Source: Acanthosepion lycidas
Lineage: Eukaryota > Mollusca > Cephalopoda > Sepiida > Sepiidae
DNA: 64,000 bases
NCBI GenBank assembly: GCA_963932145.1
Contig: OZ010580.1
Span: 756,001-820,000, forward strand
Direction of reading: 5' to 3'
The position numbers were made by a program, and so were the translations under genes. The notes beneath the pieces are model-generated. The model ran no database searches, was not told where the DNA came from, and was given only the letters and a program-made list of their open reading frames with translations. Positions 35,437-46,206 of the stretch are shown in pieces; within the stretch, counting starts at the first letter, position 1, and each line of letters begins with the position of its first letter.

Positions 35437-38400
35437 GATATATATATCACACAAACATTTGAACATATCAAGATGTATTTTTTTTTATCTACTATTTACC
35501 TTTGGGTGAGTCAGTTCTTTAAAACTCATTTGGCTTTAAAGAACTGACTTACACACCTCTTTTCAAATGTAAACTTAAAACACAATGTCAGACTGACAGC
35601 TGAGATAATTGTACATTTCCCTATTGTTACTAGTAGTCACTTTTCAAGACCTGGCAAAAGCCAGTGCTTCAGATGCTGATTTTCAAGACATACAGACAAT
35701 ATACTGTTCTTGACCACCCACTTCTCTTCCTCATTTGACTATGCCAAACAAAAAATATTAATCATTTTTATTTTATTTCATTTTTTTTTTTCAGAAAAAT
35801 TTAGAAATTTATTTAGAAAAAATGATACATTGATTATCTTCATATGAAGATAATAAATAAACTACTCAAGATAGAATTTGGGCAGTCTCTCTCTGGCATA
35901 TCTCATTTGGACCAGGGGTAATGGGGACACATACATGTACACACATGCCAAGAGTAATTGAAGTCAGCAATTGAATAATGTAATGTTAAATGTGAAAGAT
36001 TCAATTCTTGTGTTGTTTATTAGTCCACATGTGATATCATTTAACTGGCACACCCATTTCATTACACAAATTGAAGATAGATCATAATGGAGCCAATGTT
36101 GCAAAATACAAATTCCACATTTGGAAACAATGATGCTTGTGAAAAATAAGAGCTTAAATTCAAAAACATTGCAAATGGAAATTTTGATTAAAAATAAAAT
36201 AAACATGAGTAGATGGCTCTGACCAAAACTCAGTACAAACATTGATTGAAATCATTTTTAATCATTAAAAAGTTATTGGCAAGAACATTATCAGTAATTT
36301 AATTAGTTTGAAGTGAATGAGGAAAATATTTTAAGAAGTCTGTATTAATTAATAAATTTCTCAGGTTTTGCATTATATCAGTTGTGATTAAAAAAAAGAA
36401 AAAAAAAAGAAAAAAAAAAAGATTTTGTATAAATAACTGCAGAAATTTTAAACAATGGCTGAATAAGGTTACAGTGAGTATTTCTGTTCTTTAAAAAATA
36501 AACCAAGCAGTCAATGCAGAGAGATTTAGACAAACAAGTTCAATAGAGTCAAATTGACAAATAATGTGTCATTCTGCAGCTATTATATTACAAGAATGAA
36601 ATTACTAAAATTAAATCAGTTCAAATTTTATTATATCCTGTCTGTTCATCCAACCTGTCTTTTGGAATATCGTTTTTTCATTCTTTCTTCAAACTTTCAT
36701 GCTACTGCTATATTACAGACCAGGACTTATTTTTCTAGGATTAAACAGAAAGAATTTTTAATAAATTTATTATAGTTTGCTGTCAAAAGTCAAGTGGAAT
36801 GTTTTCATTAAATAAAATTAAATTTCTTTTTACAACTTGTTTAAATAAATCAACATTTCCATGATATATTTTTGGTGCTTATTACAAGGAATTAAAAGAA
36901 TTAGTTTTTTTAAGAGTCACTTTATATTTTCCAATCAATTTCACCATGAATTTCCTAATAAAAAAAAAAACAGAACAAGAATGTTTTAATAGAAAAGAAA
37001 ACCAACTGATGCAACTTGCTCTACAACCTTTTCGAGTCTTTAGATGGTATCTGGGAAAATATCAATGTTCAGTATAAAAGGTTTGTAAATGCAAAACAAA
37101 ACATTTTGCTGAAGTTAAACAATACAAGAAAAACTAGAAACATGTTAAACAGCCACAAATATAGAAGCTTTTTCCCAATGAAAACAGCAAATTGGAAAGT
37201 TATATAAAAAAGTCATTATGAAAATAAGTTATCAGCTCATCTTAAAGTTTTACTTTCTTTTCTTAAAAAAAAAAAAAAAAAAAAAAAAGAAAGAGTCCAC
37301 TTTGAAGAAGACAAAAAAGTGAAGCACTTAGAGATATCAGTCAATTTTGTTTGGAGTGGAGAATATTTCCTTCCACAGTAAAGAAAAAAAATATATTGAA
37401 TTAATCACTTCCTTAGTTTTCTTTATCTAGCCTCATATTCTGATAATACAAAAATAAAAAAATTATTTCCTATCCTAATGAAGAAATTCACAAAGCAAAA
37501 ATATTCCCAGATGCTTAAAAACATTTCCCTTACTTCTGTAAACTGAATGGGGTCAATGATCAATTGCATATGATTAATACAAATATGAAATTTGTCACAT
37601 AGCTGACATTATGTTCAGCACTTTGACTCAGATATATAGCTCCACAAATTTTTCACATTAGAAAGGTGTGAATGAAATAAATTATATTCCATCTTGAATG
37701 TTGTTTTTAATTTTATTTCTAATGCAAGATTTTTCAAAGAATTTAAGAGCTTAGTTTACTTTTACTTTGTTTTCAAATTAAGTCTTATCACTAACAAATA
37801 CAGTTATATTTCATTTTTATTAAAAAAAAATGTGCAATCAGAATTTGAGGCTCAGTAAAGAAATTTAAGGAAGATAATTGTGTATTGCGAATACGAAAAT
37901 TGGTTCAGACACTAAAACCAACAATATCCTAAATAGCCAAGAAAAATTTTTGTCAGAAAAGATTTTAAAAAATAAAAAAATTCTTACAAAATTAAGATTT
38001 CAAAATGTTATTTTCACTATATTTTAAGCAATTTTAATTTAATCCCAATTTATATTTTCATTTTTTGTTTCTGCTCTCTTTTTCTAAAATTAACAAACTT
38101 TTTGATGTTTATGTTTGTTTATTTATGTGCTCAAATAGCTCCTGAAAACTCCAGCTCTAAGCTGAAGAATGGCCAAAGGCGGACAACTGGTGCCTCATAA
38201 CCAGCTGCCTCAGGTAAATGGAGCTAGATAATCTAGGAAGGCAGTCTATTTAAAGGGGAAGTAAAACCCCGATTTCAAATCTCCACTGCTTTGTGGTCAT
38301 ATCCAAACACGGAAAAGGCTATGGAAGTAAATCCAGACAGAAAATTCGGAGTGGAGCCATAAAGGCGGTTGGCTGCCAACTTTTCAGCAACTCCTGTAGC

Positions 38401-41400
38401 CAAGTCATACCCCAAATCCTCTGTATTCCTTTGGATATTGCTGGTACTGCCGAGAGGGTGGTCATGTAATCTGAGCAGCGCTTGACCTCCATATACATGC
38501 ACCCTGGATAGGTCACTCTCGAGCTTTACTACCAAAGGACTGGATTTTTTTTTTTTTTTTGCCTAAACAGGGTGCTCACGAGATAAACGGGTGTAAGCAA
38601 AAGTAAACTTTACTTATTTTTTTTTTTTTTTTTTTACAAAATCCAATTTCAATTGATCTTCATGTTCACTAATTTACAAATATTTTGTTTACATTTTTCG
38701 TCAATGATGGTGGTTATATGTTGAGTGAACGTACCAATGTTTTTAAAATGTCCACAAACTTTATTTACACACGGAAATTGATTTTTCATTTCATAGTTTT
38801 AAAAAACAGCAAAGAAGACATAACATTTAATTAAATTGTTAAAAATTTCTTGTTTTGTTTTTTTATGAATTTCGTTATGATTTTATTTTTCTAAACTTGT
38901 AGCTTCACTTAGAGAGAAAATTATTTATGTATTGTTTAAAGAAAAGTGAACGTTTTAATGCAACTAATTGAAAATAGAAAAGAAAATTATTTTGTATATA
39001 CAAATTATATTATTCAATTGCAAGTACAAGTGGGGTTTTTTGTTGTTTCTTTTATAGTCCCGGTCAGATGTCTAGGGTTTGGTGGTTGGTTGACTTGAAT
39101 GCATAAAATAGAAACTAAAAATTTTAAGTGAATTCAATAAAACAATATTAGAAAACAATCGGCAAATATTTGTTTTAGTTTATTGAACAATTCAAATATG
39201 AAAGATTTAATTTTCTAGGTTTAAAAGTTCGGATAGCTTCATTTTTTTTCAATAATGGAGGAAAGGAAACGTAAAAAAAGTCATGGTCATCAGCAGTTTC
39301 AATTCTTGCTTTGTTCCAGAAATGTTTGTTTATCAATTAATTTCTAATTTATATTAAATAAGGGTAAAATAAAAATGTTATTGAAACTACTTTTGTTTTA
39401 CAGTACGTTTTTTTTTTGTTTTACATGTACATGAAATGGATTTCAGTCATTAGAACATAAGCAATTTAATTCGTTTTTCATGCTGTGACTTAGTGAAAGT
39501 GAATTTTTTAACCGAGAAAAAATATTTGCGACTGATAATAAATTGAGCCAAATTTTTTTTTTTTTTTTAAAGCAATTTTGGCCTCCTCACCGTTGACGAG
39601 AAAATACTACCTTTTATTTCCTTAAATAGTTTTACTTTAGAGTCTAGGTTAAAAATAATGCAAATGCGGGCCAATCTGTGCCGAACAAGAAGATACGATG
39701 TCGGACAGGACCCGTATTGAGTACTCAGTAGGGTGTGAGAGGAGTTTGTTCATTTTCGTTGAGGCTGTTTAAGGGGAAAAATTACAGAATAAAAAAGAAA
39801 AACAAAGACATTTGCAGTGAAACAGGACATTCAACTTTTTCTTCTTTTTTTTTTTCTAACAAAAATATTTAGAGACAATTCTGTAACGAATGTCATTTTT
39901 TTTCATCCTTTCATTACATCAACAATTCAGACCCCAATTTTTTTTTTTAATTACAAACTCCTTTTTTTGATTATTCACAATCAAATATTTCAATTGCATA
40001 TAAAAATTATTTAAAAAATAAAACATTTCAAAATTGTTTACAACTTCAAAACAAAGCAAAAAGAAAAATCTTTGCTTTTTTTCAAAAGTCGTAGAAGTAA
40101 ACAAATATTTCGCGGGGGTGGAAGAAATTATTTTGACAAGCAGAAGTTTAAAAAAAAATAGTCTAACGACGTTACCTATATTACCATAAGTAGTTCTGTA
40201 ATAATAGCTGTCACATTTTAAAAGTGAAACCTTTCTCTAGTTTTTGACATTACCTTTTAGGATTTTTTTTACCCCAACCTTGTAAAGTAAAAAGTTGATC
40301 TGTTTTTTTTTTACGTATCAATTTTCAAATTCTTAACCATTTAGGAAATCGATCTTACAATTACAAACTTTATTTTTAATAAGTAAATGTCACTTTAGAA
40401 AACAGTTTAAAAGTTAAATTTTCTATAGGTATTTTTTATGGCACGTGTTGTCTTTTCAAAGCTTCAATAATCAGGCTTTGGTAGATTTGGCACATGGTAA
40501 AAGAACGAGAAATGTGCCGACCAGAAAATGACATGAACTCAGAAAATGTTGGCCATAATTAACTTACTACTTAAGTAGTAAGTGGATACTAAGAGTAAAA
40601 AGAGAAAAAAAAAAAAAACAAAGATGTACGGTGAAAATACGATGGCGTAGTAGTAGAAAGGAAAACAAAAAACACTCGATGATTGATTTAAATTATTACA
40701 TAAAAAATGTTATAAGTATTTTTTTTAAATCTTCCTACCCCCACAACTTTAATAAAATAAAAAGTACTAAATAAAGTAAAGACAGAAACTCGCCAAATAT
40801 AAGTTTTTCTTATGAAACCCGAGTCACAGAATTTTGCTGAGATTAACGTAAAAAAAATCTAAAATTTCTTTGTCACGTTTTTTCCCCGTTATTAAAACAA
40901 CTATCTAAAGTTTTTTTTAAAGATATCTGAACTATTTTTTATGCCATTTTTACCGTGACAACAAAACTTTAAGGTTAAAAAGGGGTTATTTTTCGTTTTC
41001 GAGTTGAACTGCAAGTAAATGACCTGACAACTATTTTTAAGTATTTTAAAAACAAGTTTCCATACAATAATAAATCATTGACTTTTTAAAACTGTTGTTG
41101 ATTGTTAGACTGAACTTTGATTTATTTTTTCGAAAAAAAATCGATTGGATTTTTTTAGACGAAACGTTATTTTAACTTATGAAATTTTGTTTATTAGAAA
41201 TATTCGTCATGATTAATATTTACATTCTAACTAAAAAGACAAAAAAGGGGGGGGGATTTGTGTTAAGAAAAAGATCGTTTCTCTTGACTCCCAATTTAAA
41301 TTGCTGTCGTCTGTGCGAGACAAAAAGTCTCTTTTATTTGTTTATTTTCTTCAGGTGGGTGGTGTTCAGAATTGTTTTGATTTATTTACCTTTATCCGTC

Positions 41401-41468
41401 GATCGATCTCCTCCTTGGTGTTGTTGCTCACTTGCCGGACGACAAAGCCCAGTTCGTTTGACTTCCAT
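32333..41468 (-). CDS. RNF146: RNF146 (Iduna) homologue, whole coding span
   Basis: This is a RING-type E3 ligase that binds iso-ADP-ribose in poly(ADP-ribose) chains through a WWE domain and ubiquitinates PARylated targets such as axin and tankyrase. Two coding exons (41,468-41,390 and 33,042-32,333) join in phase 1 to give 262 residues. The C3HC4 RING has C39, C42, C54, H56, C59, C62, C73 and C76 (CAIC, PCKHIFC, CALC). The WWE domain (about 106-172) has WFYEGRNGWWQYDDRTS and LLIAGYLYTIDF. The C-terminus keeps FENLQLSGD, near where the vertebrate protein has FAHLQLSGD, but ends soon after; the human protein is about 359 residues. The 8.3-kb intron holds a SINE, hairpins and simple repeats. 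The gene is head to head with MPHOSPH10. The exon 1 assignment is inferred from frame, donor and start codon. Confidence 0.92.
33043..33714. other. RNF146 intron, right next to exon 2
   Basis: Nothing recognised beyond the intron sequence itself, which is A/T-rich. Confidence 0.5.
33715..33995 (+). repeat. Full-length tRNA-headed SINE, diverged
   Basis: A tRNA-like head (ACCTAGTGGATTAAAGGATT, B box AAGTTCAATCC) is followed by a middle region, then GCCTGAAGAAGGCCAGAGG and AACAAAGATGAGAACAG. This is the same order as the copy at 13,365-13,667. It lies in the RNF146 intron, antisense to the gene. Confidence 0.75.
33996..35158. other. RNF146 intron sequence
   Basis: A/T-rich intron with an A tract at 34,484-34,508. 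No exon, RNA gene or transposon was recognised. Confidence 0.5.
35159..35234. repeat. Short hairpin, miRNA-like or MITE remnant
   Basis: The arms 35,159-35,190 and 35,203-35,234 pair over about 28 of 32 positions (CCATCAAGGTAAACACTC against GAGTGTTTCCCTGATGG), with one bulge and a 12-base loop. The size fits a miRNA precursor or a tiny palindromic transposon derivative. It lies in the RNF146 intron. Confidence 0.6.
35406..35448. repeat. (TA)n microsatellite, interrupted
   Basis: (TA)n with two single-base interruptions, between the two intronic hairpins. Confidence 0.9.
35506..35552. repeat. Hairpin with 18-bp stem
   Basis: GTGAGTCAGTTCTTTAAA (35,506-35,523) pairs with TTTAAAGAACTGACTTAC (35,535-35,552) across an 11-base loop. 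Every position pairs apart from one wobble or mismatch. It sits 270 bp from the previous hairpin in the RNF146 intron. Confidence 0.75.
35553..38129. other. RNF146 intron sequence
   Basis: A/T-rich intron with an A tract at 37,265-37,288. Frames at 35,964-36,242, 36,554-36,775 and 37,016-37,207 have no recognisable domain and are not called. Confidence 0.5.
38130..38562. repeat. GC-richer block, probable unidentified repeat
   Basis: This block is clearly less A/T-rich than the surrounding intron and stops abruptly at a T16 run (38,545-38,561). The plus strand has an ATG in good context (AAGAATGG, 38,166) followed by 15 open codons to a donor-like CTCAG/GTAAAT at 38,213. The minus strand has an 86-codon frame (38,275-38,535). 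Neither matches a family I know. The abrupt edges suggest an inserted repeat more than an exon. Confidence 0.4.
38563..41389. other. RNF146 intron, 5' part
   Basis: A/T-rich, with no exon recognised. A perfect 22-bp palindrome at 40,562-40,583 is listed separately. A slightly GC-richer patch lies at 39,655-39,780 without recognisable content. Confidence 0.45.
40562..40583. repeat. Perfect 22-bp palindrome
   Basis: ACTTACTACTT is followed directly by AAGTAGTAAGT with no spacer. Its role is unknown. Confidence 0.8.
41390..41468 (-). CDS. RNF146: RNF146 exon 1 (first 26 codons)
   Basis: The ATG at 41,468 opens MEVKRTGLCRPASEQQHQGG and continues to a donor AAAG/GTAAAT with GT at 41,389-41,388. 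The exon is 79 bp (26 codons plus G), exactly the phase needed to join exon 2 (AT at 33,042) as a GAT codon. Vertebrate RNF146 also has a short polar N-terminus before the RING. No transcript evidence is available. Confidence 0.8.
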
Positions 41469-42750
41469 CGTTTCTGATTTTTCTCCTCAATTTTAAAATA
41501 AAATAGATTTTCTCAAAAATGAAAGGTTCTAAAAAGCTCTTCGTCTTGGTTCTTATCAAAATCTTACAAATATTCCGACATGATTTAAAAAAAAAAAAAA
41601 AGATAAGAAGAAACAAGCCGTTCCTCCTTTTTTGGCCGCTGTTGAGTTTAATGTCAACTGAAGCGATGACGTAAGCGGAAATGACGTTTTCAATAGCAAA
41701 AAAAAATAAATATAAACATGAACAGGGGAAAAGACCAACTGCCTGGTCGGTGAGGCTTCTTAACGCATTAGTCATACAAGAAAAAAAAAATTGTTTTTTT
41801 ATATAGGATAAAATCAGTTTTCTTCAATCGTCTATTAATAGAAACAGACAAAAACTGATGTAAAGTAAAACTTAAAGTAACATCTTAATTTTGGGCTGGC
41901 CCTTAGCGATTTTGTTGGTGTTCAACAAAGAACAAGAATAATAAACCTGGCAATATGGGCAATATCGTATCGATTACGTTTTTCTAAAATCCTGAATAAT
42001 ACTAAAATTAGAGCAGAAGTATTGGGAAAACTAAAGCAGTTTTTTTTATTTCTTAGTTGGATTTTAATTTAATTTTTGTTGTTGCTAGGGAAGTTGTTTA
42101 TTGCATTTCAACAAGACATTCGATAGATTTTTTTACACTTCATTATGAATTTCAAAATTTATCTGGCGAATATCTGCGAGAGTAATAAAATTACTTTTTT
42201 TTACTACTTCGTTAGTAGACAGAATCAATATTCCAAAACCAAAATATAGTTATTCTTTTAGTTTTATTTATCTTCTTTCTTTTTTTTTTAAAACGTTGGC
42301 AATGTTTCGACCGGTACTTTCTCCAACCTTACCGTCAAGAAGACTCAAACTCGTGTTTTATGTGAAGAATTTGCTGTTGTTGGCCTTGAAAAATTAACAA
42401 CTCGAGAAAAATAAAAATTTTGTAAAAAGTTTTGTCGATTTAAGGAAGTTATCAGAACAATGCCATTTTTTTTTTTTTACAGTTCATTCATTTATTGTAA
42501 AATTGTAAAAAAATGACTGCTCCAAAACATTTTTTTATCAAAATCAATTTAAAAATAATAAAAATCAATATACTTTTATATGTTTTGCATAATTCATGAT
42601 GATTTCAATAATTTTTATTTTAAATGAGTTAACTTACTTTTAACCCATAAAGTAAAAAAGTACCGCTTCTGTTCAGTTGGATCAATTTTAATTAAGGGAA
42701 ATAAATTACTGTTCGCCGTTTGGAACTCTTCAATATTATTGGAAAAAAAT
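41469..42750. promoter_or_regulatory. Divergent RNF146/MPHOSPH10 promoter region
   Basis: This 1.28-kb interval separates the two start codons, which point away from each other. CRE/ATF-like sites TGACGTAA (41,667-41,674) and TGACGT (41,682-41,687) flank GCGGAA, an ETS-like core. The patch is GC-richer than its surroundings and lies about 200 bp upstream of the RNF146 ATG. A second GC-richer patch at 42,295-42,410 may be a 5'-UTR exon of either gene: on the minus strand it has a donor-like GACG/GTAAGG. No TATA box is obvious. Confidence 0.6.
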
Positions 42751-42827
42751 ATGGTGGAAGAAATGTGTTTATCGAACACTTTAAGTGTTTTATCAAACCT
42801 TACAAGAAATCTTGAACAATTCCTTGA
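42751..42827 (+). CDS. MPHOSPH10: MPHOSPH10 exon 1
   Basis: The ATG at 42,751 starts MVEEMCLSNTLSVLSNLTRN and the exon ends TTCCTTGA/GTAAGT (GT at 42,828). It is 77 bp, leaving GA, which joins A at 44,891 to make Glu. The joined EQFLEVHEKNAESLK lines up with the human ECFLTIQEGLASKF region, which supports this exon although it is short. A Met four codons further in is an alternative start. Confidence 0.85.
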
Positions 42828-45800
42828 GTAAGTTTGAAACATATTGAAATTAATCTATCCCTCTTATACCTTATGAATTCTGCAATGTTTTATCCAATTA
42901 AATTAATTTAAAATCTTGATTTTTTTTCCTTCAGACCACGTGTTTAACGCTTTTTAATGTTTTCTTCATTTTGAGAAAAATTTAAATATAGTGATTTTTA
43001 CCATTTATTGCAGCTATTTAATGAATTTTACAAAAATAACAGTCGCTGTATCAAGTTTAATAATATATTGAATATGTGCGATTCATTAGATGGACACAAA
43101 AATAAATATACTTCTCCTTTTCCCCTGTCTGATTTTTTACGAGACAAAAAGCTAGGGAAGAACACGCATAAATGATTTATAATCGCAGTCAAAATAAAAT
43201 TACGCTTATTTCTTTAAAAAAAAAAAAAAGAAGAAAAAGGTTAATTTATAAAACATTTTTTTCCATCTGAAATGGCCTTATGTTGATAATTTTTCTTCAT
43301 TTTGTTGGAAATTCTTTTTTTTAATGTTTAAATTTGAATTTTTTGTTGAAGTTAGGTCTATTTTTTAAAAAAAATAATCCTTTGTGCTATACAAGAGCTT
43401 TTTTTATTACAAGATTGTTAGGCTTTGATTTCAATAACAATTGCACAAAATGATTAAAATGAAAATGTACCATTGACTGATTTTTAAAAAAAAAGGGATA
43501 GATAGGTACCAAGAAATAATGTAATTTTAAGGCAGAGTTAGACAAAATCAGAGAGTGATCTTTAGATACAATCCTTTTTTGTCACCAATCAATAATCAAA
43601 ATTCATGAAGTGGAATACTAAATTTGGAGATTTATTCTTCTCTCAAATCAAATGGAATATATCAGCACCAGATAGAACCTGGTGGTGGGGTAGTGATTTT
43701 TCAAGCATAGCTTAGATGTGGTGCAAGACTGAAAGTAGAGGGCACCCAGTGAGGATAGAACTCACTACTCAGTCGTAACTGCTCTAGCGAGACAAGCTTG
43801 CTAACCGTTAAACTGACTCGAGGTGCCCAACATGGTGGTGGGGTATGAAGAAAACCATTTTAATTAATACATTGATAGCGAGGAAAATTAATTTTAAAAA
43901 ATTGAAAGGAAGACAATTTTCTGTGTTTTATCATTCCATCATATGACGAAAAATTGTTGGAAACATCAAATAATGAAACAATGTCACTTCATTGAAATTT
44001 TTAAAAGGAAAGATTAAAAAATTTGTCTAGTAAACAATTGTAAATTTATGTTTGCACATAATGAACTGATTGTATTTATTTCTTGTCTACTGTAGAGAAT
44101 TAATTCAAGTTAAGCCTATCAAAAGTCATTTAGGTCATGCTTCTGGTATTACAAATTTTGACTGATTCTTTCTTCTCATCCTTCAGTTTAAAGAGTTCAG
44201 TTGTCAGAAGAAAAGAGTTGTAATATTAATGACCTTTCTTGAAGTTACAGACAATATGCTCTTGGTATGTTATAGGAAAAGATATGGGATAAGTGAAAAC
44301 ATGGTCAGTTTTCTTTTTTTATGACTTGCCCTGTTAGTAGTAGCAAAATGACTACTGTATCTATTAGTATTGAGACACAAAAGCATAAAACAATCTGATA
44401 GGTTTTGCAAATAAAAAGCTAAAACATTTCATTCTTTTATTTCTGTAAATATAAAAATGACTGCATTGTCGATACACAAATCATTAAATGCTTCCTGTGA
44501 TTATTTCATTAATTATTTTAACTAGCATCTTTGTCTTAGATATTTTGATCAGATGTACCCACCAATGCATTGTCCAAAACACTCATCAAAACAATAAAGT
44601 TGAAGGTAATAGTAATAATGGAATAAAAATATTTAATCTCAAAACTTAAAATATATGTCTATATTTCTGAGATTAGGTATTGTAATTATTTACACTGTTC
44701 AGACTGTTGTCTTCATCTTTGTTGCTATATTCCTGTCTTTTCAGCTGTTGTATGCTCCAGCCTTCTTCAGGTGATTGAAATTTCAAACTGAACCCTTTAT
44801 TTCCCATCACTTTAAGAAGGCTGGGGCATACAACAGGCAAAACTCAAGACTCCAGATGACATTTATTTATTGTATTTAAATTTATTTCAGAGTGCATGAA
44901 AAGAATGCTGAATCACTGAAAAGAGCCACTAAAGATCTTTATGATTTCACTTACAAGAAGCTCCCTGTTAAAAACAGCCTTTCAGAACTAGTAATTGACC
45001 ATTTTGATAATGAGCAGATTTGGCAAGAACTTGAACTTTACAATACAGGTGTGATTGGTGAACTTATAAAAGATTTATCTCACTTGTTGGCTGGGAAAGA
45101 AAAAATCTCTTTCAAGACAACTGCCAGTGTTGCAAGCAGCCAAAAAAAGAACTTGGAAGAAGACGAGGGGGCAGAAGATGGAGAAGATGATGAGAGGGGA
45201 AAAGATGAAGCGGAAGAAGACATGGAGGAAGAAAATGAAGAAGAAAGTGATGATGAGCTTAAGAAGATTAAGTCTAGGCTAAAAGTGTTTGACAAGATTG
45301 CTAACAGAAATAACATCACTTCTGATCTGGACAGTGACTTTGATGGTGATTCTGATGATTTGGCTAAAGAATTCCATGAAGAAAATGATATGCTTCATGG
45401 TGGAGAAACAGAAGAAGAGGAAGAGGACAATGAATTGGAAGAAAAAGTACAGTCAAAAGATAAGAAATCTGCTAAGAAAAAAGCTAGCAAACCAACAATT
45501 GTTGATGATAAATTCTTTAAACTTTCTGAAATGGACATGTTTCTAAAGCAGCAAGATGCTTTGGAACTGAAAAAATCCAAACATCAGGCAGAAACTGATG
45601 AAGAAGATGAAGACATTGATATGTTCCAAGACATGGAATCAGATAAAGAGGTAATATTTAATTCAAAGTCTACAGCTTTTTTTATTTTTCTTATTTGACT
45701 TTTGTCTAAATTTGGAATAATTTATTTAGTCTTAGAAAGAATTTGCTTTAACTATTATATTAACTATACTTTAACTATTTAAAGTTTCTTCTTTACCTTC

Positions 45801-46149
45801 TTGGGAATTCGTGTTCAAGTGCATCTTATATGTATATATATATTTTTATATTTTATCTCAAATATATATATATATATATATATAGTTTTAAGATATGCTA
45901 TATTTATAGGGTTAGTGCTCAATATCCAGAATAGAGCATATGTAAATATAAAAAGAGTGGATATTGATATCAACATTAAGTGGTGACAGACTTTCATGCT
46001 TGAGCACAATCTTCAGACCAAGGAGATTGCATTCAATTATGGGTGTAGAACTTGGAACCTTAAACCTAACCTGATGCTTGTCACACTTGACTGTACTCAC
46101 CAAGGCTTCTCCTTTCTACTGTTGAAGTTTTGCTAACTTTTCTTTCTTA

Positions 46150-46206
<57 letters not shown>

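Noticed and set aside
42290..42400. 39-codon plus-strand frame with coding-like composition upstream of MPHOSPH10
   Set aside because: It has no ATG, no acceptor and a stop directly upstream; the true MPHOSPH10 exon 1 at 42,751 has the right phase. It may be 5'-UTR sequence.
43740..43828. Functional tRNA gene on the minus strand
   Set aside because: Stems are good, but it lies within a 140-bp insert flanked by a target duplication and carries a tail, so a SINE is the better reading. There is also an extra 2 bases between the T stem and acceptor stem.
44892..45698. MPHOSPH10 exon 2 read as a stand-alone gene starting at GTG and running to 45,698
   Set aside because: The left edge is an AG acceptor in phase with exon 1, and the right end reads past the GTAATA donor into intron.
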